From the NCBI GenBank assembly GCA_964654545.1, contig CAZZIU010000007.1, positions 1-64,000 on the forward strand: DNA of 64,000 bases, read 5' to 3'. Positions 8,267 through 16,719 of the stretch are shown one piece after another. This DNA is from JABMOV01 sp964654545. Lineage in GTDB: Bacteria; Fidelibacterota; Marinisomatia; Marinisomatales; JABMOV01. The stretch's first letter is position 1. Every line of letters starts with the position of its first letter. The notes under the pieces are model-generated. The model was not told the DNA's origin. It worked only from the letters and a program-made list of their open reading frames with translations, and searched no databases. The translations under genes were made by a program, and so were the position numbers.

Positions 8267-9175
8267 TTATATGGCCTTCCAGTTGGCATCGTATTCCTGC
8301 TTATATCCAGGACGAATACGAACGCTGAAATTTGTTTTGGTTTCTCTCATAATTTTTGAGTAATTGGGATTAAAAAACCAGTCCTTTAATTTACGCGATA
8401 CGGGCTGGACCACCGGAGCCGGAATCCACGTATAAATTACATCAGATTTATGTTCTAAAAGCTGACCTTCCGCACATGCCCAGGAAAGTTGATCGAGCGG
8501 AACGTTATGCAGAGAGTCAGTCAGGGACAACAACTGGCCCTGTCTTGCAGGATCAAGAAATGCACATTGCCTGCCATACAGTATCCCTGTGTGCAAATAA
8601 TTGGGTACCAATAAAACGCCATCCAGATTAAACCGTCTAGCCATCCAATAGAGGATTTCAAAAATAATCATGCTCAGGCCTGACCCGGGATAATCCTGCC
8701 CGGGTAACTGGGGTCTTCGGCGTGTAAAAGGTTTGATAGGGTTTTGCAGTAAAAACCACTCCACAACAAGACAATCCGTTTTGGTATGCACCTGATCTGG
8801 TAAGGTGATGGGTGCTCTTCGGAGACATAATTCCGCCGATGGGATTTGTTTATTTTGCACCGTATGAAGAAGGGTTAGTTTATGAACAAACGTATCAGAT
8901 GTGTCCAGTTGGATTTCAGGTTTGGATAAACCCAATTTATCCAATTTGTCGTAGATACCAAAAATCTTTAAGCCGAGATCAATTCCCCGTGTACTGTAAT
9001 AACCCAGGAATCTGCTTGTCCCACGTGAAGAGGACAAATCATGGAATATTTCGTTCTGGGAAAAACCATTATCCTCATCATCGGTAATAAATAAATAATC
9101 GGATAAATGCTTTACAAGGTTTCGGTATTTCCGCGGACGAGGTTTTAAGAGGTGTTCAATGCCGGAGGATCGCAT
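8267..9175 (-). CDS. Conserved protein of unknown function, first gene of the thiN operon
   Basis: 302 residues from the ATG at 9175 (an earlier in-frame TTG lies at 9181). No signal peptide and no membrane helix. The most distinctive stretch is RRPQLPGQDYPGSGL followed by a hydrophobic helix and LDGVLLVPNYLHTG. This resembles a conserved uncharacterised family with a PGQxxPGLGL-type loop that is faintly like the acyl-CoA loop of GNAT proteins. I cannot name a function. The one-base gap to thiN suggests coupled expression. Confidence 0.75.
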   Translation of the reverse strand: MRSSGIEHLLKPRPRKYRNLVKHLSDYLFITDDEDNGFSQNEIFHDLSSSRGTSRFLGYYSTRGIDLGLKIFGIYDKLDKLGLSKPEIQLDTSDTFVHKLTLLHTVQNKQIPSAELCLRRAPITLPDQVHTKTDCLVVEWFLLQNPIKPFTRRRPQLPGQDYPGSGLSMIIFEILYWMARRFNLDGVLLVPNYLHTGILYGRQCAFLDPARQGQLLSLTDSLHNVPLDQLSWACAEGQLLEHKSDVIYTWIPAPVVQPVSRKLKDWFFNPNYSKIMRETKTNFSVRIRPGYKQEYDANWKAI

Positions 9176-9264
9176 AATCAAATTTACCGGTTTCTGTCGA
9201 TAGAACCCTAAGGTTTAAGGGAAGAATTGTGCCCTTCAAAACGAAAAATGAGACGTGATCCTGT

Positions 9265-9621
9265 TTATGGTTTTTCCAGCGTGGACCGTACTTTTTTTGA
9301 CAACCCATTCAAAACAAGCGTGTAGGAATCGTCAATCATGGTGAATACAATTTCGTCCGGTATACTGCCGTCTAAAATGATTGTATTCCAATGTTCTTTG
9401 TTCATATGATAACCGGGTTGACCTGCCGGAAAGGAAGAGCGCACCAGTTCGATTTCCCTGGGATCGCATTTCAGGTTGAGACGTAACGGATCCTGTTTTT
9501 GCAGGAGCAGGGCAAACATTTTACCACCCACTTTAAAAACAGCTGGTTCGTTGCCAAATGGGAACTCCTTTTTAGAGCCGAGCTTGGTTAACAAATATTG
9601 ATTAAGTCGTTCGTACTCCAT
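9265..9621 (-). CDS. MmcQ/YjbR-family protein
   Basis: 118 residues matching the YjbR (DUF419) fold: an N-terminal helix with FPFGNEPAVFKVGGKMFALL, then NLKCDPREIELVRSSFP, then GYHMNKEHWNTIILDGSIPDE and a C-terminal helix (IDDSYTLVLNGLSKK). Family members have a double-wing-like DNA-binding fold, but biological roles are poorly known. Monocistronic, 89 bp upstream of the thiN operon start. Between 9622 and 9816 nothing else is seen. Confidence 0.85.
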   Translation of the reverse strand: MEYERLNQYLLTKLGSKKEFPFGNEPAVFKVGGKMFALLLQKQDPLRLNLKCDPREIELVRSSFPAGQPGYHMNKEHWNTIILDGSIPDEIVFTMIDDSYTLVLNGLSKKVRSTLEKP

Positions 9622-9816
9622 AAGATTTAACTGCCTACATGATTAGAGATCAACAAATGTATCACGGTTTGACCCGGATTAATGAAAATTTAGGATAGAT
9701 AAGAATTATCCAGCGAATGTGTCGCCGGGCTCCCCAATCTGTTTTAATTTTTCATGCATGATCAACGCTGTTTTCAATCAATCGATTAATCCATTTATTT
9801 TTGCAAATGGTCTTTA

Positions 9817-11160
9817 ATGAATGTAATTGGAAAGCCAATCACCGTGAATAATCATTGCTTTGTCCATTCTGGTTGTTTGCGGAAATCGAATACCACGCAT
9901 CGATGGTTTAAAACAATGATATTTATACATCTGCTGCTCTCGTTCGGTAGAACCCAAATTTCAGGTTTGGCAGAGCACTGGGAAATGCATCCATTTTCCT
10001 CTGCAGATTCTGTCCAGCGACAGGACCGATTCAGGATAAACCTGCAGGGCGAATTAGGCATTGCTACATTTTATTACAGTGGCGAGCTGGTTCAGGAAAC
10101 CATAAGCGATCCGGCACTCTTCTGGGAAAATCGGCAAAGTTTTCTTGAATTGGCATTACCTCGACTGGATGTGCGTATTGGAAAGCAAAAAGTTGAATGG
10201 GGACTAATTAAGGGCTGGTACTTGCTGGATAGAATTAACCCAAAAGATTTACGCTATCACCTCTTTAGACCCTTGAATGATATTCGAATTGGAACCATGA
10301 TGGTAAGGACAAGAAACCAGTTGGCTGGTATCAGCCTGGAAGGAATATGGATTCCAGAATACGTCCACGACCCCCCTATTGAATCTGGCCCATGGAGACC
10401 AAATATACAGTACCAGGCAGAAGGTTTGCACACAATTCATTTCTCCAACGAACAATTTGAGAATGGATTATCCAATGAATTTGGAATTAGGCTTGCTGGG
10501 AGCGTAAGCCGACTAAATTACCGATTGATGTGGTTTAATGGATATCAGGACAATCTCTGGACAGAATTTTCACCAGTCAATTGGATTGTACCTCCTGAAC
10601 CCTATGGGATCGGAGAACTGGATGTGGATAAAAGAACCGCAAGACAAACCCTTGCTGGATTTGATCTGGAAATACCCGTCTCGCAGTTAATCCTTCAATC
10701 AGAATATGGTATGGAGCATCCTTTTCGTTACGATACCAGGATGGATGTGTCAGAGTCCGTTGTCGATGCTGCGATTCACATGGAAACTGCTGAATCAAGA
10801 CGATCACTACTCATGCTGGGGGTGAAATATTCCGGAATTTTTGGCATCAGGCTGCATGGACAATGGATACAGAAACGCATACGGGAGTACGTACCGTCTG
10901 ATTATTTTCCCGAAAGAGAAGAATATACTATTTTTAATCTCGCCGGTGGAATCCCTGGTATGCAAATGGGATTGGATTACTGGATACTAACGGACATGCG
11001 ACGCAATAGTGGGATGGCTAAAACCGAGTTGTATTATATGTATACGCCCCGCATTATAGTGACAATCGGCATGGTTTCATTCTGGGGCGGGGAAGATCAT
11101 TGGATTGGGCAATACCGCACCCAGGATAACTATTTTCTGAAGGGTACCTTTGTGTATTGA
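9817..11160 (+). CDS. Outer-membrane beta-barrel protein, paralog of the exporter-linked OMP
   Basis: 447 residues in the longest frame. The hydrophobic stretch MIFIHLLLSF begins at residue 34, so the real start may be 9916 and residues 34-50 the signal peptide. No good ribosome site supports either start. The body alternates short amphipathic strands, and a signature RIGKQKVEWG ... DRINPKDLR near 128-147 recalls the DUF1302-like outer-membrane proteins that accompany RND exporters. The same pattern occurs in the protein at 15466-16719. The C-terminus ends in an aromatic strand (KGTFVY). Substrate unknown. Confidence 0.7.
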   Translation: MNVIGKPITVNNHCFVHSGCLRKSNTTHRWFKTMIFIHLLLSFGRTQISGLAEHWEMHPFSSADSVQRQDRFRINLQGELGIATFYYSGELVQETISDPALFWENRQSFLELALPRLDVRIGKQKVEWGLIKGWYLLDRINPKDLRYHLFRPLNDIRIGTMMVRTRNQLAGISLEGIWIPEYVHDPPIESGPWRPNIQYQAEGLHTIHFSNEQFENGLSNEFGIRLAGSVSRLNYRLMWFNGYQDNLWTEFSPVNWIVPPEPYGIGELDVDKRTARQTLAGFDLEIPVSQLILQSEYGMEHPFRYDTRMDVSESVVDAAIHMETAESRRSLLMLGVKYSGIFGIRLHGQWIQKRIREYVPSDYFPEREEYTIFNLAGGIPGMQMGLDYWILTDMRRNSGMAKTELYYMYTPRIIVTIGMVSFWGGEDHWIGQYRTQDNYFLKGTFVY

Positions 11161-11224
11161 TTTTCCGGAACAATAAACGATAATTAACGAGAGAAGTCCT
11201 GTATCCAGGGGACCAGGCCGCAGT

Positions 11225-11535
11225 TTATACAGGCAGGAACAATTCCATTTTGGTGCCTTTATTTGGTTCGCTTTCAGCGAACATAAACCCGGACATATCC
11301 TGGAAAATATTTTTCACGAGAGCTATGCCCCGTTCCAACGGTAGCATCCTTGGTGGTGACAAAAGGCTCAAAAATATCATCAATAATTTTGGAATCAATG
11401 CCAGATCCATAATCCTCAACCGGCAGAAAACTCGGAGATTGATGGATATTGAAAACACGACACCTAATATTAGGAAAATCTGCCCAAACAATGGGGTCCA
11501 CTTCAATGGTTTCCCATACCCATTTAGTTTTTAAT
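11225..11535 (-). pseudogene. Remnant of a sensor histidine kinase (ATPase tail only)
   Basis: The end of a HATPase_c domain is readable across a frameshift: the G1 box DYGSGID, then IFEPFVTTKDATVGT, then after dropping one base in the C run at 11328-11331, GIALVKNIFQ and a standard kinase end KGTKMELFLPV. No dimerisation/phospho-acceptor or sensor domain exists upstream; the frame closes at about 11535. The shift falls in a homopolymer and could be a read error, but the missing N-terminus cannot, so this is a true fragment. Confidence 0.75.
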
Positions 11536-11608
11536 TAGCCGGACTATTTTAATGTAATAGTTAAGGTGATACTTTTGGGTATTTTATCGACAAATGATAG
11601 GATAAATA

Positions 11609-11692
11609 ATGACCCCAGGAGGAAGTGCCGAAAAGACAATTCGAGATAGTAAACGAAGAACTCGACGAAAGTATTCAGCAGAACAAAAGATA
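11609..11692 (+). mobile_element. Remnant of an IS3-type transposase OrfA start
   Basis: Codons at 11609-11692 read MTPGGSAEKTIRDSKRRTRR followed by KYSAEQKI, which matches the beginning of IS3-family OrfA proteins (RRTRRxYSAEEKIRIVLEG). The match stops abruptly and the frame continues into a TetR-like sequence. Only about 28 codons remain, with no OrfB and no recognisable terminal repeats nearby, so the element is long dead. Confidence 0.55.
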
Positions 11693-11713
11693 TACACTAA
11701 TTTCGTTTCCATA

Positions 11714-11993
11714 ATGACCAATAAAAATATAAAAAATATCATTCTCGAATCCGGTATGGATATCATAAATCAAGTTGGACCACGCTTTTTTACCGTCGAA
11801 TATCTGGTCCAGAAACTGCAGATAAGTAAAAAAACGATATATAAATATTTTCCTTCCAAAGACAAAAATTATTAGTAGTGTATTTGATTTCACAATGCAT
11901 TCCGTGGAAAAGACATTCGATGAGATTACGGCGAGTGATGATAACGCCATTGTGAAGTTCTATAGGATTCGTGATGTGTTTTTAAGATGGTAA
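11714..11993 (+). pseudogene. Truncated, frameshifted TetR-family regulator
   Basis: MTNKNIKNIILESGMDIINQ begins a TetR N-terminal helix-turn-helix; the recognition helix QISKKTIYKYFPSKDK is intact near residues 36-51. One extra A in the run at 11864-11868 breaks the frame. Reading past it gives IISSVFDFTM and about 30 more residues before a stop at 11991. Even repaired, the protein is 92 residues against about 190-200 for the family, so the ligand domain is missing. It sits just upstream of the MMPL exporter, where a TetR repressor is usual. Confidence 0.75.
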
Positions 11994-12047
11994 TAAAAAG
12001 TGTGATTACAGAGGCGGGGAAAAAGAATTGAAAAAAATGAGGCAACC

Positions 12048-14354
12048 ATGAGACATACGATTAAGCAGTGGTTCATACACCGCGCGACGGAACACCCACG
12101 GAAAACAATACTTATCAATATTAGTATAACCATACTGTTTGGACTTGGTCTTCCAAATGTATTAATGGATGATGATTTTCTCAATTTGTTACCAGCGGAT
12201 ATGCCATCACGCCAGACATGGGACAATATTCGTGATGAATTTGGGAATACAGAAAATATCTTCGTAGCGATTGGCAAAAAAGATCAATCGGTATGGTCCC
12301 CCGAATTGCTGGCAGCGACATGGGATATCGCCAAGGCTTTGGAAGACGAACCAGATATTGATGATGTTCTCAGTATTGCTACCATGAACCGCATGGATAG
12401 TGATGACGGCTTCATGGAGGTTTCAGACCTTCAACCGGGCCGGGAATTGACGGGTGATGAGATCAGTGGGATAAAGCAATATCTTGAAAGCCATTCTGAA
12501 ATAAAAGTCCGGTTTGTGAGTAAACATGAAGATTATTTCAATATAGTCATTCGCGCAAAATCAGAAGTGTCACAGGCCAAAGTAAATAAAATTATAGAAA
12601 AAACGGTGAAAGAAAACATTGGCGGATTTGATTACATGTTGGGAGGTCACGCTTATATTACCGGGACAATGCCGGAATTGATCCGAAACGATGCCATGCG
12701 TTTGATGGTAGCCGGATTGGTAGTGATGATCATTATCCTGCTATGGAATTTACGTAGCGGTGTGGGCGTGATGATGGTATTGTCCGTTATTCTTATGTCG
12801 CTTGTATCTATGATGGGGACACTGGGATGGGTATACCGTTTAACCGGATCGGATAAATTTGTGTTTTCCGTCCTGAATTCACCGATGCCCATTATTCTTT
12901 TGACCATAGCCAATTCGGATGGGGTGCATATTCTAACCAAGTTTTTCAAAGAATTTCGCAAGTCAAAGGACAAAAAAGAAGCTGTGGTTGCCACCATGGA
13001 CAACCTTCAATTACCGGTATTTTTAACCAGTATTACCACTGTTGCAGCGTTTCTGACTCTGGTGACCGCGCCGATTGTTCAACTCACAGGATTTGGAATA
13101 GCTATCTCCATCGGTGTTTCCTGGGCATGGTATTTATCAGCTACCAGTTTACCATCAATGATTTATTTAAAAAAATGGGATGCGAAGTCAAAAGCCATTG
13201 CCTCCATGAGCCCGTTTGAGAAACTGATCGACAATTTTGGGTTTCATATTTTGAGGATTCCAAAAAGGATTCTGGGTATTGGAATTCTTTTAGTTGTGGC
13301 GGGTATCTATGGTATGTTTTTACTCAAAGTAGAAGTCAATATTGCTTCCTTTTTCAAACCCGGTACCCAAATACGCGATAGTTTTGATTTCATGGATGAG
13401 GAAATGGCAGGGACTTTTGATATATTAATCCGCATGGAAGGCGATATGAAGGACCCGGGTCTGCTGCATGATATGGAACAGATTCAGGAACATATCGAAG
13501 CATATGATTTTGTAACAACATCCATTTCTATTGCGGACATCATCAAGCAAATGCATCGTACGGTCATGGATGATGATCCCACTTACGAAGTAATACCCGA
13601 TTCAGCCGCAAAAATAAATAATCTGTTTACATTGTACTCCATGTCCGGGGATCCGGATGATTTCAGTTCATTGGTGGATTACGACTACCAGACTGGATTG
13701 GTAACAGCCTTAATGCGAAATATTTCTGCCAGCCAAATCATCAGAATGGTCAATGATATCACAGAGTTTACGGACACCCATACAGAGCATGGTGAATCGG
13801 TAACCATATCCGGTATTCTGGTTATTTTCAGAGATCTCATTTACGCTGTGATAAAATCGTCAGCAGTGAGTATTGTAATGTCCATATTGCTGGTAGCCTT
13901 TATCGTGAGTTATGTCATGAAATCATGGAAATATGGGCTATTATCTATCATTCCATTGACGGTTGCAGTGATTCTTAATTTCGGTTTTATGGGACTTTTT
14001 GGTATTGGACTGAGCCACGTAACCGTTTTATTGTCATCCATCATCATTGGTGTGGGCGTGGATTTTGCGGTGCACTATATTTCCCAGTTTAAACTCAACG
14101 CCTCCAATGGGACACCATCAGAACAGGTAAGTCATGATGTGATGGAAGAGGTTGGTTACCCCGTCATACTTGATGCAGCTTCCAACATGGGATTTGCAGC
14201 ACTCTTGTTTTCAGAGTTTCTCCCAATTCAATATATCGGAGGACTCATGGTTTTTGCCATGGTTTCCACATCACTGGGGACACTGACGATTTTAGCTGCA
14301 TCCATTGAATTATTAAAAAATAAACTTATACCAAAAAAACAGGTGCAAACATGA
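12048..14354 (+). CDS. RND/MMPL-family exporter
   Basis: 768-residue inner-membrane transporter of the RND superfamily. It has one N-terminal helix (TILINISITILFGLG), a periplasmic domain with DDDFLNLLPADMPSRQTW, five helices at about 220-390 including IANSDGVHILTKF, a second periplasmic domain and a final helix group with GVGVDFAVHYISQF, i.e. the two-repeat MMPL layout. Members move lipids, hopanoids or other hydrophobic compounds across the envelope. The ATG follows GAGGCAACC. It overlaps the LolA-like gene by 4 bp (ATGA) and heads an exporter operon with that gene, a cupin and an outer-membrane protein. Confidence 0.88.
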   Translation: MRHTIKQWFIHRATEHPRKTILINISITILFGLGLPNVLMDDDFLNLLPADMPSRQTWDNIRDEFGNTENIFVAIGKKDQSVWSPELLAATWDIAKALEDEPDIDDVLSIATMNRMDSDDGFMEVSDLQPGRELTGDEISGIKQYLESHSEIKVRFVSKHEDYFNIVIRAKSEVSQAKVNKIIEKTVKENIGGFDYMLGGHAYITGTMPELIRNDAMRLMVAGLVVMIIILLWNLRSGVGVMMVLSVILMSLVSMMGTLGWVYRLTGSDKFVFSVLNSPMPIILLTIANSDGVHILTKFFKEFRKSKDKKEAVVATMDNLQLPVFLTSITTVAAFLTLVTAPIVQLTGFGIAISIGVSWAWYLSATSLPSMIYLKKWDAKSKAIASMSPFEKLIDNFGFHILRIPKRILGIGILLVVAGIYGMFLLKVEVNIASFFKPGTQIRDSFDFMDEEMAGTFDILIRMEGDMKDPGLLHDMEQIQEHIEAYDFVTTSISIADIIKQMHRTVMDDDPTYEVIPDSAAKINNLFTLYSMSGDPDDFSSLVDYDYQTGLVTALMRNISASQIIRMVNDITEFTDTHTEHGESVTISGILVIFRDLIYAVIKSSAVSIVMSILLVAFIVSYVMKSWKYGLLSIIPLTVAVILNFGFMGLFGIGLSHVTVLLSSIIIGVGVDFAVHYISQFKLNASNGTPSEQVSHDVMEEVGYPVILDAASNMGFAALLFSEFLPIQYIGGLMVFAMVSTSLGTLTILAASIELLKNKLIPKKQVQT

Positions 14355-15097
14355 AGAAAATTATCATTCTAATACTGGCCCAAATTCTGGTAGGTCAAAC
14401 GGGATACGACATTGCGAAAGCAATCGATACAAAAGCGAAACCGAAGGATATGAAAACGACCTTAACCATGACGTTAGAAAATGCTCGTGGCAAAACCAGG
14501 ACATCCACCATTGCTTCCATCTCGCTGGAGGGTGGTGAGAAACAAATCATTTGGTTTCTTTCCCCGGCGGACGATAAAGGTGTAGCATTTTTGAAAATTG
14601 AACAAGATGAGTTGGATGACGAAATGCGTTTGTGGTTGCCTGCCTTTAAAAAAGTTCGCCGAATCAAATCCTCCAGCAAAAGCGATTCATTCATGGGTTC
14701 TGATATGAGTTATGAGGATATGACCAATCGGAATCTGGAAGATTTCGAATACTCGCTGGGAGGAAAGGAAAAGATCGGTGAAACGGAGTATAACATACTG
14801 GTTTCAAAACCCAAAGATAGGATCGACAGTGAGTATAGTGAACATAAAACTTGGGTCTCCGTCAAAGACAATATTGTTCTGAAAGAAGAGAGTTATGATA
14901 AGGCTGGTCGGTTGCTAAAAACCAAGTGGATCAAAACAGAACGTAGAAAAGAGTACGATGTTCCAGTAGAAATCTACGTGGAAAACATCCAGAAAAAGCA
15001 CAACACGACACTTACATTTACGGATATAGATTTGGATATGGGTGTATCAGAAGACTTGTTTCAGGAAAAAAATCTAAAGAGGTTACCGCCAAGATGA
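14351..15097 (+). CDS. Periplasmic outer-membrane lipoprotein-sorting (LolA-like) protein
   Basis: 248 residues with a signal peptide (KKIIILILAQILVGQT). The mature part alternates strands such as TTLTMTLENARGKTRTSTIA, KQIIWFLSPADDKG and DEMRLWLPAFKKVRRIKSS, with SFMGSDMSYEDM near 115-127, the hallmark of COG2834-type proteins encoded beside RND/MMPL exporters. These adopt the LolA/LppX half-barrel that shields hydrophobic cargo. It probably ferries the exporter substrate across the periplasm. It overlaps both neighbours by 4 bp, so the three genes are translationally coupled. Confidence 0.85.
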   Translation: MKKIIILILAQILVGQTGYDIAKAIDTKAKPKDMKTTLTMTLENARGKTRTSTIASISLEGGEKQIIWFLSPADDKGVAFLKIEQDELDDEMRLWLPAFKKVRRIKSSSKSDSFMGSDMSYEDMTNRNLEDFEYSLGGKEKIGETEYNILVSKPKDRIDSEYSEHKTWVSVKDNIVLKEESYDKAGRLLKTKWIKTERRKEYDVPVEIYVENIQKKHNTTLTFTDIDLDMGVSEDLFQEKNLKRLPPR

Positions 15098-15408
15098 AGC
15101 ATTCTGAAGTGTACAAACTTACATCACTGGCTGAGTGTCAATCAGATGCCGTTGTCAGTAATACAATAGTAAAAAAGGAATCGGGTACCGTCACGGTATT
15201 TGCATTCGATCAACAGCAGGGGCTCAGCGAACACTCTACGCCATTTGATGCCCTGGTTCAAATTCTGGAGGGAACGGCATTGATAATTATTGATGGCATC
15301 ACGCATGAATGCCATGCTGGCGATACCATTATAATGCCTGCCAATGTACCACACGCAGTAAAGGCGAAAACTGCTTTTAAAATGATGTTGATAATGATTC
15401 GAGAATGA
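15094..15408 (+). CDS. Small cupin-domain protein
   Basis: 104 residues, one cupin_2 barrel. The two cupin motifs are visible as QGLSEHSTPFDALVQILEG and GDTIIMPANVPHAVKA. The histidine of HST, the Asp/Glu region and the VPHAV histidine could bind a metal. The protein has no signal peptide and is presumably cytosolic. It overlaps the LolA-like gene by ATGA and is followed 57 bp later by the outer-membrane protein. A ligand-sensing or small enzymatic role in the exporter operon is possible but unproven. Confidence 0.8.
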   Translation: MKHSEVYKLTSLAECQSDAVVSNTIVKKESGTVTVFAFDQQQGLSEHSTPFDALVQILEGTALIIIDGITHECHAGDTIIMPANVPHAVKAKTAFKMMLIMIRE

Positions 15409-15465
15409 TGCAGTAACCTGCAGGAAAAAAACACCATATTAACGAAAAATACTACGGATAAAAAA

Positions 15466-16719
15466 ATGAAAAAGCTGATGCTATTTGTGCAATTATTTCT
15501 ACACATTGGTTTTGCACAATTTTATTACAACGGAGATATTCATCCTTCCGTCATGCTGCGGCACTCAAACAATGATATCATTGATTTACCCTATCGATTA
15601 GTAGATGGTCATCTGTCCTATTCACTTCGGTCAATCGATATTAAATCTTCATTTACCCTGGAACACCGGATTGAATCCCAGGAATATTCAGTAGAGTTGC
15701 GGGAATTGTACGCAATATGGTATCCCAGTTTTGGTGAAATCACATTGGGTAAACAGATTCATGCCTGGGGCGCCGTGGATGGAAATAATCCCACGGATAA
15801 TATCAATCCTTATGATTTTTATTTTATGTTTTTACCAGGTACCGACCGTAAAAGGGGAATTTTGACTGCAGCAGCCAATATTTATGCAGGTGGCTGGCAA
15901 ATTGAAACCATTGTAATTCCTGATCACACCGGCAATCGCATACCTTACAACGAACCGGATTTTCCAATTATAGAGTTTGATGAGCCATCAGAAGACCAGA
16001 TCGAAACCATTGAGAACCCAGTAGAGATTGGGATTAGGCTGAAATCTATGGTGGGGGAAAACGATTTCTCTTTGTCCTATTTTACCGCCCACGACCGAAG
16101 CTTAACTCCATCGGAAATGACAGTGACTCCAAGTGGTCCACAGGTGGCAAAATTTGGTTACCGTAAAACCAGCATGATTGGTTTTGATTGGGTGGGATTT
16201 ATAGGGGACGTAACCTACCGAATTGAATCATCTGTATTTCAAACCAAAGATGAAGACTGGCAATTTCAAACCGATGCGGTCTATTCACAATCTGTCCTGC
16301 AATTGGAAATGACCGGCTTTTGGGATATTGTTTTCTCAGGTCAATACATAGGTAGTGCGGTGCACGACGTAAAGGGCGGGATGAGTTCGGAAGTTCCGCC
16401 GGTCACCATTGATTTAGATAAATCTTCCTTTCAACCTGGAATGGGAACCCCCTTTGCCATATTTACCGATCGAGGATTCATGGGCTCCGCCAAGGGAACA
16501 CTCTTGGACAACACGCTTGAATTGACGGCTACTGTATTTTATGATATGGATGGGAATGGCAAATTACTCGGATTCGATGGAGAATATTCACCAATCGAAA
16601 ACTGGATACTATCACTGGGTAACACATCAATTGTCAGCGATAACGATGACAGTACCAACCCTTTTAATAAACTAGAGGATTTCTCCCATTATACAATTGG
16701 AGTACAGTATAATTTCTAG
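15466..16719 (+). CDS. Outer-membrane beta-barrel protein of the exporter operon
   Basis: 417 residues with a signal peptide (KKLMLFVQLFLHIGFAQ), then barrel-like alternating strands ending in the aromatic YTIGVQYNF. The pattern TLGKQIHAWGAVDGNNPTD followed by NINPYDFY near residues 88-115 matches RIGKQKVEWG ... INPKD in the protein at 9817-11160, so the two are distant paralogs of a DUF1302-like kind. Position after MMPL and LolA-like genes suggests the outer-membrane step of the same export or import route. Its stop shares the tetranucleotide CTAG with the stop of the convergent helicase gene. Confidence 0.75.
   Translation: MKKLMLFVQLFLHIGFAQFYYNGDIHPSVMLRHSNNDIIDLPYRLVDGHLSYSLRSIDIKSSFTLEHRIESQEYSVELRELYAIWYPSFGEITLGKQIHAWGAVDGNNPTDNINPYDFYFMFLPGTDRKRGILTAAANIYAGGWQIETIVIPDHTGNRIPYNEPDFPIIEFDEPSEDQIETIENPVEIGIRLKSMVGENDFSLSYFTAHDRSLTPSEMTVTPSGPQVAKFGYRKTSMIGFDWVGFIGDVTYRIESSVFQTKDEDWQFQTDAVYSQSVLQLEMTGFWDIVFSGQYIGSAVHDVKGGMSSEVPPVTIDLDKSSFQPGMGTPFAIFTDRGFMGSAKGTLLDNTLELTATVFYDMDGNGKLLGFDGEYSPIENWILSLGNTSIVSDNDDSTNPFNKLEDFSHYTIGVQYNF

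Noticed and set aside
16716..16719. Overlapping convergent stop codons (CTAG) as a regulatory device
   Set aside because: A four-base palindrome that serves both stops is a simple packing coincidence; no terminator or antisense signal was found there.
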